The translations under genes were made by a program, and so were the position numbers. 64,000 nt of DNA from assembly GCF_000002075.1 (NCBI RefSeq), contig NW_004797358.1, positions 1,460,829 through 1,524,828 on the forward strand, written 5' to 3'. A model generated the notes under the pieces. The model was not told the origin of the DNA and searched no databases. It saw only the letters and a list, made by a program, of their open reading frames with translations. This document shows, in pieces, positions 1-22,542 of the stretch (position 1 is its first letter; every line of letters begins with the position of its first letter). This DNA comes from Aplysia californica. Taxonomy: Eukaryota; Mollusca; Gastropoda; Aplysiida; Aplysiidae.

Positions 1-1924
1 ATCTCCCAAACGGTGTTATGAAGGTAGTGTACCTTCTGGAGTCTGGATCGAGAGGGATTTGCCAGAACCCGCTCGTCGCATCCAACTTCGTGAATACCGT
101 AGACCCTGCAAGCTTGGCAAGCTGTTCGTCTACGGATGCCAGAGGATGGACTTCTCGTCGCACTGCCTTGTTTAGACTGGTGAGGTCCACGCATATTCTC
201 ACTGAGCCGTTTCTCTTTGGCACAACAACCATGCCGGAACACCATTCTGTGGGCTCAGTTACGGGTGAGATCACGCCTTCAGCCAGCATTCGGTCAATTT
301 CAGTCTTGACTTTTGGCAGTAGAGGGTGTGCGACTTTTCGTGCTGTGTACAAGCACACAGGATCAGCGCCTTCTTGTAGCTTGATCGTGTATGGGTCTTT
401 CAGTTGTCCTAGTCCTTTGAAGACATCAGGGAACTCTCGTTTGAAATCAGATGATGTCTCGTGGACTGCATTGAGTCTGGCAATGAGACCCAGCTTTACA
501 CAAGCTGACCTGCTGAGTAGGGCATGTGGCTGGTCTTTGACAACGAATATTGTCTCCTTCATGGCTTTTTCTTTGAACTTTAGATCAGCCTCAAAGGTGC
601 CAAGAGTAGACAGAGTTGTGTCACCAGGGCCTTTTAGAATTTTGCCGCAGCTATTGAGAGGTTGACTTGTGTCCACACTTCTGTCTCCGATGACAGAGAC
701 CGCAGCACCAGTATCAAGCTTGAACTTTGTTGGGACGGAATTCAACTTGATGATAGCAGACCACTCATCTGGGCTGTCGACTTCGTTCACAGTGATGGAA
801 CCTAAAAAGTCTGGGGCCTCAGCTATGTGGTAGGAGTTGATTCCGACTTCCTGAACTTTGGGGTGACTACGGCAAACTGCTTTATAGTGGCCTCTCTTGC
901 CACAGGAACCACAGACTGCCGACTTGGCAGGGCAGGCGTCTCGTTTGTGGCTAGGGAGGCGACCACAGTATCCACAAGGTCTCTTGGAACCTGTGTGTGG
1001 AGTGTGTGGTTTGTGCAGAGGCCTTGAAGCGCTCGACGCACTACGCATGTTGTGTGGCTTTGTTGTGACTAGCTCAACTCGAGGTCGTACGAGTGTCTGG
1101 CTTTCGTCACGAGCTTCAGCTTGTCGGCTTATTTGTATAGCCTCGCTGAGGGTGAGTTTGAGCTTCAATTGGAGCTGTTTGGACAGGTCATCGTCCCTTA
1201 CTCCGACAACTATTCTGTCTCTTATGAGCTCATCTTTGAGGGCTCCATAGCCACAGTCATCTGCGAGCCTGTGCAAGTCTTGGATGAATATATCGACACT
1301 CTCTCCCGGTAACTGAGTGCGTTTGTTGAATTTTGCACGAGCGAAAATGATATTTTTGCGTGCATCAAAGTGAGTGTCAAACGCCTCTATCACTTCTGTG
1401 TATGTAGAGGTGCTTTCCTCGACTACCAAAGTCGTGAGGATGTCGTCGGCTACCTCCCCCATAGTGTACAGTAGAGTACTGACCTGCTCTGGCTGCGACT
1501 TGTTCTGCAGACCCGTGCACGAACGAAACCTGTTGAAACGTTGTCTCCAACGAGGCCACGATTCTGCCTTCCCATCAAAGGGCTTCGGCGGGGGTAGAGA
1601 CACGCGGCGATGAACTGTTGTTTTACCGGCCTGATGAATGTTAACATCCGTGTCGTGTTCAGCCATGATTCAAAAAGTAAAGAAATGACACTTATATACC
1701 GTGTTCAACCGCTGCCACCATGTAATATTGTTCGGTTTGTGGGTACAAACAGATATAGAGAGAGTGAAGAAACGCACGTCTGAAAAGGCTCTTTGGTTTT
1801 ATTATAGTCCTCTAGTACATTGTAACCGAAAAGTGACTACTAAGTAGAAGAAAGGTACTGTCTAAATCCCGATACGTACCTAACAGTTATAACAGAAGAG
1901 TTGTGTGATGTACATTATTCCACA
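1..1924 (-). mobile_element. Ty3/gypsy-type LTR retrotransposon, 5' part (fossil)
   Basis: An LTR element read on the minus strand. Its 5' LTR is at about 1721-1924 (204 bp); it starts TGTGG, ends TTACA and holds an AATAAA-type signal. Next comes a primer-binding-like TGGTGGCAGCGG, then gag with a CCHC zinc knuckle, an aspartic protease with a D-T-G-A motif, and the start of reverse transcriptase at the left edge of the window. The order protease then RT and the RT sequence fit Ty3/gypsy. The rest, including the 3' LTR, lies left of the window. I saw no clear break in the visible part, so it may be young. Base composition is more GC-rich than the surrounding host DNA. It sits inside a LINE (see 1925-2930). 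Confidence 0.85.
1721..1924 (-). repeat. 5' LTR of the left Ty3-type element
   Basis: About 204 bp bounded by TGTGG and TTACA in element orientation, directly followed by TGGTGGCAGCGG, which fits a primer-binding site. The right edge abuts LINE RNase H sequence at 1925, so this is the outer end of the insertion. The partner LTR and the second copy of the target duplication lie outside the window. Confidence 0.7.
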
Positions 1925-2930
1925 GTTCCTGTCTAGATCCCCTTTTGATGAGTGTGTCTGCTCTGTCATTTCCAGATATGTTTGAGTGTCTGGGAATCCA
2001 CTGCATCACCGGGTTGACACCACAGGATGTTATCAGGTGATGGGAGCCAAATAGTTGTGGCAAGTCTTAGTTTAGATGATGGCCATTTTCTGTCGCTTGC
2101 AAGACTGATAGTGAGTCAGTGAAAATCACAATACTATGTATCTGTGTTTTCTTTAGATGAGTGTCAAAAACTGTGCGGAGATGGTATAGTGCTGTTTCAA
2201 TTGCCATCATTTCTGCATCGTACTTGTTGGATTTCTCTCCACAGGCTGCAAAGACATCATTGGAACTGTATTAGTATTCCTATCGGCTTTGGTAGTGCCT
2301 TTGAATGCTGAGCTATCTGAATAGACGTGTATCCAGTAATCTGAATAATTGTCGATTGTTTGATGTGATGCAAGCATCAGCGTCATTGGGTCTAAAGATT
2401 TTGTGCTAGGCCTATTGTCTCTGAGAGATGTTGTAATGATTTGTTTTTCCAAAGAACTGTGGGGAGGGATGTTTTGGTTGACTCTTTTGGTTTCTCTTTT
2501 GTTTCGTGTTAGATGGTGACTCTCCATTAGTTCTGTGACGTGATGCATGATTGATATATTTGTTGAAGCCGTTTCTTTGATTTCCTGTTTGGGTGGTTGG
2601 GGCACTTTCTTTTGGTTCTTTCATGGAGCTCTTAAACTACTTATCTCTACGAATTCCCAGAGGTTCAACGTTTGAAAGAATTTCACAAGCGGAAGTAGGT
2701 GTGGATTTCATGCCACTGTTTATGAAACGAAGGGCATTATTTTGGACCTTGTCAAGGGTGTTGCAGGCAGTTGTACTGCACATAATGATAATGAGTAGGC
2801 TATTGCTGTATTCCAGGGAAGATCGGACATAACTAAGGTATAGAGCTCTCAGAGTTTGTTAGTCTGATCCCCATGCACTGCTTGCGAGTTTCTTTAAAAG
2901 TTGGAGTCTTCTTTTTGCCCTGTTATTTAT
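1925..2930 (-). mobile_element. LINE (non-LTR retrotransposon) fragment, RT C-terminus and RNase H
   Basis: Read on the minus strand. Around 2640-2830 the translation resembles the RT C-terminal/linker region of LINEs that carry RNase H, with LDKVQNNALRFI and EPLGIRRDK. Around 2050-2340 it matches RNase H: YWIHVYSDSSAF, then KYDAEMMAIETALYHL, then FTDSLSVLQA. At 1925-2010 comes WIPRHSNISGNDRADTL. The frame is interrupted several times (for example a stop after the RRDK motif and a frame change between the first two RNase H motifs), so this is an old copy. The left end is cut by the Ty3-type element, and the LINE probably resumes beyond it. The class is an I/Jockey-like LINE with RNase H; the exact clade is not certain. 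Confidence 0.75.
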
Positions 2931-3539
2931 TAGGCTTATGAGTAAAATATATGCTTTTGATATTTTTTTCAGCTCACAATCAAGCAACAGCACAAGTTTT
3001 ACTCCAAAGATAATGTCTTTTGTTTTTCAATTTTCATATTCAACTAAACGGTGTTTTCCTATACAGAACACTCAGACAGACACTTTTGCTGCTACATTCA
3101 AAGTTATTCATTTTGCTTACATGATAACTAAAGGAACTCACAAAAACAAAACTGGCAAACCCTTTGGATTTCCAGACTGTTCATAGTACAGACTGTGTAG
3201 ATCTGAGACCTGATGAGTACAAAAGAGGAACCAAAGTAAGGGAAAGCACACATCAAGGATTCTGACAAAGATGGTTACTAACTTTTCACAAAATAAGGGA
3301 GAGGAAAGCTACAGTTCTACAAAAAGCAACCTACCACTGCACTAACCTTGGGAGAAAATTCATGCATCACAAGGAATATATAGCCTGTTGAGCTTTGGTA
3401 TAAAATCCATAGTAGTAGCCTATATTATATAGTTAAGTTAATAAAGCCAGCTGAAGGACTGAACTGCTGTCTACAATTAAATTTAAATATTGTTTACACC
3501 ATTACAGAACAGGTCTCAAGGGTAACAGAAGACACTTAC

Positions 3540-3608
3540 CTGAAGGAAACCAGAATCATATGGTTCTATATCAGGAAACAACTCTGTTCTTCCAACTGAC
3601 TCAGTCAT
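3540..3608 (-). CDS. Proline iminopeptidase-like protein, first coding exon (partial gene)
   Basis: One 69-bp exon encoding 23 residues. It starts MTESVGRTELFPDIEPYDSG and ends FLQ, followed by a good donor (CAG then GTAAGT) in phase 0. The pattern LFPxIEPYxSGFL is the usual N-terminus of proline iminopeptidases (peptidase family S33, alpha/beta hydrolases), which remove N-terminal proline from peptides in the cytosol. No further exon is visible leftward, where the intron holds the LINE and the LTR element, so the catalytic Ser-Asp-His part lies outside the window. No secretion signal is seen. The call rests on a short stretch, so another S33 hydrolase remains possible. Confidence 0.6.
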
Positions 3609-5165
3609 TGTGATCTGAACAAAATAAAAGTCTCGTTTATAACTGCATGACACTCTTGAGAACACGGAAGAAACCTGCAGAGATGCATAATAATAGCAAG
3701 ACTTAGTATGCAACACAGGTGATCTATGTAGCACATTACATGTAAAATTGCAGATCATATAAAAATCAAACACTATCTTCAAATTAAGAAATACAGAACC
3801 TTATTCAACTATAAGAGAATGGGTAACCTGAGATCTTGAGGCATCACGCGTAGGCTATATTCTTCTATACATTCTGAAAATGATCTTTTACCCATCAAAT
3901 AAAAATAAACTGTTAAAAGAGACTAGATCTAGTAATAATGCTGAATAAATGAAATCAGTAATCTCAATTTATGATGAGCCTAATTATAGCTTCTGTTCAG
4001 TGATGCTCGATCTCATAGATATTTATCCTCTGCCAGCCTATTCACCAACTTTTGGCTGTTTCCCTCTTCAATGATGATGACGACTGACTTTTTGAGCAAA
4101 ACAACACCCACAAAAGTATTTTGATCTCCTTTTTCACATATATCTCTTCTACATAAGATCAACATTATTTATTAGTTAAATAAAATTATTTCTGTCTTTT
4201 AACTTTTCATGCATAAAATCTCATAGTTGTATTTTCTTTTTGGAATCGTATTAAATATTTTTTTAAAATTTGCATTTGAATTTACTGAACTGTCCAAGTT
4301 GACAAAACCAACCTAAATAATTGTAGTCACTGAAATTTGTTACAAACTTCTGTTTCTCATGATCTCATATGACAGCAGGGAAGGCAACATTATATCCCTA
4401 CCGATCCCCAGTCCAAATTAAATAACGGTACAGCCTGATAATAGGCCTAAGGCCGTTTGTATTTTCACACTTTACTTTAGACTTTGTTGTTATTTTTGGA
4501 GTATGGGGCGAGGGGTAGAAGATCTTCAGTTAAGTTCAAGAAAATCACTGCACGATCACCCATCTCACTCTAGACTCTAGATTAGTTAGTTAAATTAAAT
4601 GCCGGTAAGCCAAACTTACAAGGTGGGAAACTTGACGCATCAAACGAAACTTATCCACGAGTAAGCATAAATTCGACCCAGATATAAAGTTTCACAGTAC
4701 GAGCATCATGTTTTTCCGGGTTAAAATGTAGATCATATTTTTTTTTTAAAGAAGAAAGAGAGAAAATCTGAGCGCAGACCGAATTAGACAATAGAGTGCA
4801 TTTGTGCTAGCACACCTTGCAGTTTGAAAATGAAAGATACTGTCGTCGTTGAAATTATTCTTTCGCAGGTAGTCAATTAATATTATAGTGCCGCCTCCCC
4901 CTCTTTTCACACACACACACACACACACACCCTATCAACCACATAGTTAACCTATCTTGGCATAAAAATACACGTGTATGATATTATTATTATGTCAGCT
5001 TAACATCATCATTTTATAACTGTACTTCATATAAGCCCTTCTCACACAAAAGCAGCTGCGAGACAGCTGGTGTGTGTGTGTGTGTTTGTGTATGTGTATG
5101 TGTGTGTGTGTGTGTGTGAGTGTGATAACTTGATACTGGTCCCGGGTAACCCAACTGATAATTCT
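3609..5165. other. AT-rich intergenic DNA
   Basis: No exon-like sequence recognised. It includes the presumed upstream region of the peptidase gene, a (CA)n run at 4908-4930 and a (TG)n run at 5071-5118. It probably contains the promoter of the 3540-3608 gene, but no core element stands out. Confidence 0.4.
5071..5122. repeat. (TG)n microsatellite
   Basis: Imperfect TG dinucleotide tract of about 50 bp. Similar tracts occur at 4908-4930 (CA), 7461-7497 (TG) and 33466-33500 (CA). Reading frames made of alternating His/Thr or Cys/Val codons here are artefacts of the tract. Confidence 0.9.
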
Positions 5166-5169
5166 TTTG

Positions 5170-6115
5170 TCCTCGGCGTTGTCCGTTCTCTGCAGGATGT
5201 AGCCCTCCAACAATGACCTCCACTTTGTTTTGTCAGCTGTTCTCTGTGTCCGGATTGTACCCGTCCGCTCTCTCTTATGTTATCGTGCCCCCTTCTCTCT
5301 GGTCTTTCTTTTGACCGTTTTCCTGTTATTCTTACTCTCCACTCAAAGCATCATTTCGTTAATCTGTTATCTTTACTCTACCAATTAGTACCAATGTGAC
5401 CAGCCCATTTTCATTTTTGTCGGAGTATACATTTGGTGGTATCGACCACTCCTGTTTTCTATTGTATTTCTGTGTGTTTTTATTTTTGTTATCTTGTATT
5501 CTTACACTCAGCATCTTCCTTTCCATTGGTCTCTGTGTTGCTTCATAATTAATTTTTAAAACGATATTCTAGCAGTTGGCTAGGTTTGACACCCATAGCA
5601 AAAAAGCTTTATTATGGGGCAAGACACTGATTGAAAACTTGTCTTCTTAGAGATATAGGCAGATTTTGATCTGTAATATTTTTTGGTATACTCCAAGCCA
5701 CATATGTATCCTTCTGTTCATGTCAGTTTTTGTTTTCTACTCCATATACCTATTGTCTGGCCTAAGTATTTAGATTCTTTCACTTTTTCGACGTACCTGT
5801 TTTCTATCTATAGATACCGTATTGTCGCTGGTGTATTTCTTTTATGTTTGGATTTGTTTATGTGCAAGTTCATTTTCATTTCGTTAGCTTTGAAGTCGAG
5901 GTTAATTTCAATTTGTTGTTCACTTTCATTGCAAGTTGCAAGTGTCAAATCATCGGCGAATCTCATCTACAGCAGTTTCTTTACTGAGCTCTGTCATTTT
6001 GAATAATATTTCTTCAACTGCTGCTGTGAATAGTTTGGGAGATGGAGTTTCCTTGTCTCACACCACTTTTGGTGGCAAACTTTTCTGACACTGCATCGTT
6101 TTCACTGTGAGTTCG
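5170..6115 (-). mobile_element. LINE fragment, reverse transcriptase (minus strand)
   Basis: Broken reverse transcriptase. In minus-strand order: SPKLFTAAVEEI near 6015-6050, the YxDD-box equivalent MRFADDLTLA at about 5939-5968, a YLGQTIG-like stretch near 5745, and a terminal TKWRSLLEGYILQRTD near 5165-5235. This order and these motifs match the C-terminal half of RTE-type LINEs. The frame changes several times. Poly-T and AT-rich DNA surround it. It lies intergenically between the peptidase exon and TRAPPC3. Confidence 0.7.
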
Positions 6116-6232
6116 AGCTGACGCCCTTGATAAATATATTTATCAATAACTGGATTATGTCTTGTTCATATTTATTTTTTAATGAGTTAAAAAAATTTCA
6201 AAGTGTTTGAGCCAAAACAAAATTAATTAATA

Positions 6233-7059
6233 CAGTGGAGTCCACTTATAACGAGTCCTGAAACAACGAGAAGTCTGTTATAAAGACACTGTTCTAAAAC
6301 CCCGTTTTTTCCCCTTCTTTATCTTTGTAAATAAAATACTACTATAGCGCAATCGGACAACCAGGGGAGTCGGTTATAACGGAATATTGCTGCTGCTGTG
6401 CACAGCGCACAGGCCAGTTACACATATAAACCTCGCCAGGTGAGAAACTTGTAGGTGATCTAGCGAAACCTAAGATCTCACATCAACTCCTTGAGCGAAA
6501 TAAAGAATAGGAGAGCCCCTGTTTGCCAACAATGAAGGTCGGAGCGAATGAGTGAGGAGGGTGCGGTAAGCGCGGACAAGCAGAACTCATCGTGTGATAG
6601 GCCAGCCTAGTCTAGATTATCTAGGCCTACCACTACCCATGCCCTCACTTCTCTGATGCGAGGATGGAGAGGTCACAATGCTGTGATGGATGAAGTGAAT
6701 GTGTAGTAACGTGCACAAGCAGACGAAACACACCACTGTGTGTGATGGGGTGGGGGACAACACAGAGGGCGAGTTAGCCCAGAGCGCATTCTTTCTGATC
6801 GCCAACGCCGTGCTGTCAACATCGCTAGCGCTTGAGAAAGAAACCTGATTTGATTTTTTGATCAAGTAAGACCCAGAGGTCATGTTAAACAATGTCATCA
6901 TCAAATAAAAAAAAGAAATAAACAAAACACCAAACTAATAGATTAGGCCTACTTCATTATTTCCATTCAATTTATTACTGGATTCCTTATAACGAGAATC
7001 CTGGTATAACGGACATTTCGCACCGGTCCCCTACCTCTCGTTATAACAGGATTCCACTG
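6233..7059. mobile_element. Non-autonomous pogo-like TIR element (827 bp)
   Basis: Bounded by TA on both sides (6231-6232 and 7060-7061). The left end reads CAGTGGAGTCCACTTATAAC and the right end is its inverted match, ending GTTATAACAGGATTCCACTG. Termini beginning CAGTxGAAxCC with TA target duplications are typical of the pogo/Tigger branch of Tc1-mariner. A second, internal copy of the terminus lies at about 6975-7015. No transposase is recognisable, so it is a MITE-type derivative. Confidence 0.75.
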
Positions 7060-7640
7060 TAGTCATCAGGGTACTGCTAATTTTTATTGGTTCAAGGAGT
7101 TCAAGGAGTTCAAGGAGTCCGAGATACAGCGGTAGAATGCGTACTACTATGAGGCAGTTCGGGCATCGGCCAGGCCAAGGGCCCTTTTAAGAGCTAAAAC
7201 AATGAAAGTACGATAGCCAAATCACCTACAGCTGTCGCTCTTCTCCGTGTGGAGTTGTTACCTGCCTGGTGCAAAATAAAACTGATTAAAACCGTTTTGG
7301 TGCTTCTTCGACTGTGTCATGGGTACCTCTAACATATATAAAACCCATATATATCTCTCTGTTGGCTACTGTTGAGCCATAATCCGAAATCTCTTCCAAT
7401 ACCATCTGTTAAACACAAGGGGCCTATTATACATATATTTGTGTCATTATTGAAAGCAGTGTATGTGTGTGTGTGTGGTGTGTGTGTGTGTGTGCGAGTG
7501 TGGCTTAGCCGCTTAGATAGTTAGATCTAGCTTCAATTAAAATTACGAGTTTCCTTTTTTTTAAAAAGTTGATTTGCTTAAACATACTGTTAATCGTTTT
7601 CCGATTTCTTTTTTAAATTGGAGAGAGCACCTGCCTTTTT

Positions 7641-7668
7641 TAGGGGGGTGGGGGGGGGGGGGGGGTGG
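7641..7668. repeat. Poly-G tract
   Basis: Long G runs interrupted by single T. Comparable G or C runs occur at 7959-7974, 9246-9266, 42419-42431, 48031-48048 and 61553-61570. Frames through these tracts give poly-Gly or poly-Pro and are not genes. Confidence 0.9.
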
Positions 7669-8105
7669 GTGGGTGTTCAGACATCAGAGGAGATTTTTGT
7701 TCCTTGTTGGAGGAGGGGTTGAGGGCACACAGGGTCTTTTTAGAGCGTCTTTATTCTGTTTGGGGAGTAGGCCTACAGAGTTTTGTTGTGTGGCGTCAGC
7801 TTCAGTTTATTTATTAAAGCACACTTTCCCATCTGTCTATCTTGGGCTGAAAGGAATACAACACAATGCTCCAGAAGAAAGAGAAATCAAAAGAGAAAAA
7901 AAATCGAACAAAAACCACTGCAACAAGGGGCCGTTCAAATATAATCTTACGCCTGGGAGGGGGGGGGGGGGGGGTCTTTGGCTCCTGTAAGAAAAGTGTA
8001 AGTGTGTGAAAAAATATTTTCGACAAAATGATGAACTCTGCATACGTGGATCATAACTGATTTCTCTTTTTTTTCCAGCATAAATGATCAGTAATAACAG
8101 AGATA

Positions 8106-8536
8106 CAGTGGAATCCTGATAAAGTCAACTTTTGCTTTTTTTGTCCCGTTTCTTACCTTCTTTGTTTAAGTTTAAGTTATTGTGTTTCTGATACAGTCAA
8201 CCGCTTGAGTGTTAACCTTTCGTAAAGTCAACAATTTGCGGCTAAATCCTAAGATGAATTCATTCAAGAAGAGATATTTCGCCTGAGCAAGTGGTGTACA
8301 CACCTCCAATTACATATTATGTACTTTGTTCTTTCATTATCTCTTGCTTTGGTGACAACTTCAGAATTATACTCCCTGAAATTGAGATTACATCTTGCTT
8401 ATTACCAGGTACTTTGTAATTTTGTAGCTGTCATCTTCAATTTTCAATGGCCAGTAGTACAATAGATAAAGTCAAACTTGCTCAAAGTCAACCCTTTTTT
8501 TCTGTCCGGGGTGTTGACTTTATCAGAATTCCATTG
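8106..8536. mobile_element. pogo-like MITE (431 bp)
   Basis: TA at 8104-8105 and 8537-8538. The left end is CAGTGGAATCCTGATAAAGT and the right end is its inverted match, ending ACTTTATCAGAATTCCATTG. The body is AT-rich with no coding capacity. It is nested inside the 7927-9356 element and is therefore younger than it. Confidence 0.8.
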
Positions 8537-8661
8537 TAACTTTAAAAAAATAAAAAATTAAAGCGCTTTTGTCAAAGACACGAGTCTCAATTTTTTCCTT
8601 TTTATTAGTAAGAAAGAGAGTGTATGCAATAATTTCCTTGAATGATTTACTCTAATTGTGA

Positions 8662-9068
8662 GGCAGCGTGGTGAAATCAGGCGCTCGTCAAAATAATGAA
8701 AGTGAAAAAAAATGGCACTTTTCCGCATGTTTGGGAACTTTTATTGAATTTTTTTTTTCGCGCTAAACACTTTTTACGTCCATACTGAAAAACATTCATT
8801 ACATGCACAAAATTTGTGATTTTTCAGTTTTAAAGGCTCTCAAGCTATTGAAGTTATCAAACTTTGGTGGCTGTTTTCTCACGAAATTTACCTCTGAAAT
8901 CAGGTGACCCCACCTCCTTCAATCACAATTATTTCGACTTCTTTTCAGCATAGATGAATATTGTTTTCATCAAAAGGAAGGCAAATGGACAGGCTGTAAG
9001 ATGATATCAATAACTCTGTATGCCTCAAAATCAAAACTGACGAGCGCTTGATCCCACCAAGTCGTGAC
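8662..9068. mobile_element. MITE with GCGCTCGTCA-ended TIRs (407 bp)
   Basis: The left terminus (8662-8690) contains TGGTGAAATCAGGCGCTCGT. The right terminus (9039-9068) is the inverted form, TGACGAGCGCTTGATCCCAC and onward. Related copies occur at about 13060-13163 (internally deleted), at 17902-19690 (reverse orientation, interrupted) and from 53905 rightward (one end). No coding capacity. The superfamily is unknown. Confidence 0.7.
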
Positions 9069-9356
9069 ACCTATTATTTTTTAGTGCATATATTATTATA
9101 TATTATGTGCATGCATATATGTGTGTATGCATGTTTTTCATGAACATTATGCAATGCGCTTAGAGCAATGATTGTTTTACGGATTTGCGCGATATAAATA
9201 ATGTCATATTATTTTTAGCATTATAAGCAAACAATGTAATATTACGGGGGGGGGGGGGGGGGGGGGAAGGGTAAGGGCAAATGTAAGAAAAGTGTAAGAA
9301 AGGGGGGGTGGTAAAAAAGTCCACAAAAAGGTGTAAGATTATATTTGAACAGCCCC

Positions 9357-11737
9357 CAAAGATGCAGGTACCAAACTGTAGATCTCAGACTGGGAACAAG
9401 ACTGTGGCCAAGTCCAAATCCCATGATAATGGGTTGGTTCTGAGCGAACTGAGGAAATCGGAAAAAAGGTGCATTGCTAAGCTGTTTTTCTGCACTTTAC
9501 AAGAAAGGACTTAAGCTTAGTTTTGTTTTCAGATCTTGTTTATAAAGGCTTGAACCCTTTAGTTTAGTTTAGTACAGATTTTACAGCGCTCGCAACTGCA
9601 TAAGGTCACATGAGTGCCAAGGGGTGGATGTTAACAGAGAAGTCCTTACAGGGAATCAGACTTACTCAGCTCACCTCTCTAGCACAAAGTCTGTTTCAAC
9701 TTTCAAGACAACCTGGAAATAGCGGGTCACAAGAGTGTGACAAACATACAAAAGAAGTAGAGGAAAATGACAATAGTAAGGATTAAGAAAGAAAAAGCAG
9801 CAGTTCCCAGTTGTAGTTCAGGCACAGTTATGAGCATGACATTGTTGAATTAGCCCATTTACAATTCTACTGTGCATAAGAACGAGAAATGGCCTAAAGA
9901 CACTTCAGTCACTTCAGTCGGTGGCACTGCCGCGGGGGGTAGGCTGGGACTCTGATTTCGAATGACTTTTAACTCATTGATATAAGGGCATTGACTTTGA
10001 CATGAAAGACAGCGTTCTGAGAATTCCTCTTCGAGCGTTCTTGTCACTTGTCAGTGGGATGTTTGAAGAGTTCTTTTTGACTTTCCACCCACTTGGTTCG
10101 GTCTAGTAGGAGATGGACATGAAATAGGAGGTCCTGCGTCTGGCTCTTTTTTTAACATACCCAGACTCAGGAGAACTTTACTTCGATTTTTAAAGCAAAA
10201 GGAAGGGACAATACTGCGAGCCAGTCTATGTTTTGAGTACTCAAAAAAGCAATCACTCACACAGCGCTGATACCAATCATAGAGCAGGAAGAAGTAAACA
10301 CAAGAGTAGAAAACACACTTCAGACAAAACACAGGCACATTCGATTCACTAGAGATGCTGCACACCATTGGGAGGATTTATTTCAACTATGAAAGCCTTT
10401 TTAAGACTAAAACCATACAGTTTCAATACATTCACTTTCTTTCATGTCACTCAACATTGCACTAGATCCCTTTTTTTTCCACAGCACAACAATCGACAAA
10501 ATATACAAAATGAACTTTGGGGAAAAAAGTAAGCGTCTTGTGGACATGTATCAGCTTCTTGCCAACTCGGTTGGAGGAACAACAGACTCTACAAGATGCA
10601 CACAGCAGACATTCACCTTGATACAGACTTCTGAGGGGTGTGACAATGACATGAGGAACTCAAAAGGCATTTGGACTGAGGTTTTGATCTTCAAGTTTTG
10701 TTGCAATTAGATCAGTTTCATAGATAATTAAAAAATTTGTAACAACTATTAATTAATTTAATCTTATCAAGATGTTTAATTTCATTCTTTTAAGTAAGAA
10801 AGCTATCCATTACCAAAACAGGTACATCTCACTTGATCAAATGACTCTGGTCACCTTGATTAAAGAGGTCCGCATAGCTATATATGCTAGCGTGCACCAG
10901 CCTACTTAATAGAGCTACCTATTTACCATCAAGTACGGCAGTACACTTAATTGACCTTGTTATTTATCATAAATAAGTTTGATGTGGAAAGCCCATGCAC
11001 TGCTGAAGAAAATGAAATTATTGCCCAATACTGAATTTTGACATGGTTTGCTGAATGATGAAAGTGAAAGGAAGTCACTCCCTGGTTTGTCAGTCACAGC
11101 AGCTTAAAAAAATGGCACATACACTAGTTTTGCTCCACAAAAGCAAGCACAAGATAATATCTTTTGTACACGTCACTAGTATGAAAGAAACAGCAAAAAG
11201 ACACTCTTTCTAGGCATGTATTTTGCTTTTCCACGCAGAGAATATAAACTTTGAGACTTATGGATAGAACGGTGTGAAAAATAGCATCTTTCCCTCCTCA
11301 GCGCAAAGGTTGTTTTTGAGTACCGTACCTACCTAAATATATGACAATAATATTGACAACCGAACCAAAGAATTAATTAAAATGCCAGGTGCATGTACCT
11401 ACATATTGCTGCATAGCATAAAGATAACTCAAGACTAAAACTTGGTCCCTACGTGAAAACATCCAAATATATATGTCCACAGAAAAGTAGTACCTGTACC
11501 ATAGAATCATTACAAAATTGCAACTACCAACACTTTTAAAACAAAATCATCCAGTACACTCCCTTGAAGTGTATGACATTCAGTTACACATACACACATC
11601 CAGCACACTGACTGCACAGTGTAAGGCTCTGTCATACGCAACTTTTCAAAACAACGTATGGCGGAGTCTTACACTAAGCAGAGGACATTCAGGTAGATCA
11701 AACACACTGAAAAACAGAAAAAAACCCCGAATATTTT
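9357..11737. other. Intergenic DNA downstream of TRAPPC3
   Basis: No host exon recognised. At about 9573-9612 lies the shared SINE tail (TTTTACAGCGCTCGCAACTG). At about 11040-11290 is a repeat related to one at 12160-12415. The part next to 11738 probably contains the TRAPPC3 3' untranslated region; its end cannot be placed. Confidence 0.4.

Positions 11738-22542
<10,805 letters not shown>

Larger units (their letters stand above)
7927..9356. mobile_element. TIR DNA transposon (1.43 kb) carrying two inserted MITEs
   Basis: The left end (7927-7950) reads GGGGCCGTTCAAATATAATC followed by TTAC. The right end (9333-9356) is its inverted copy, ending TTTGAACAGCCCC. Just inside each end is a long G run and a GTAAGAAAAGTGTAAG motif (about 7989 and 9284), so the subterminal parts also match. 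No transposase frame is seen. Two smaller elements (8106-8536 and 8662-9068) lie inside. The superfamily is not assigned because the target duplication is unclear. Confidence 0.65.

Noticed and set aside
7574-8043. Frames with poly-Gly or poly-Pro
   Set aside because: Caused by G/C homopolymers at 7641-7668 and 7959-7974.
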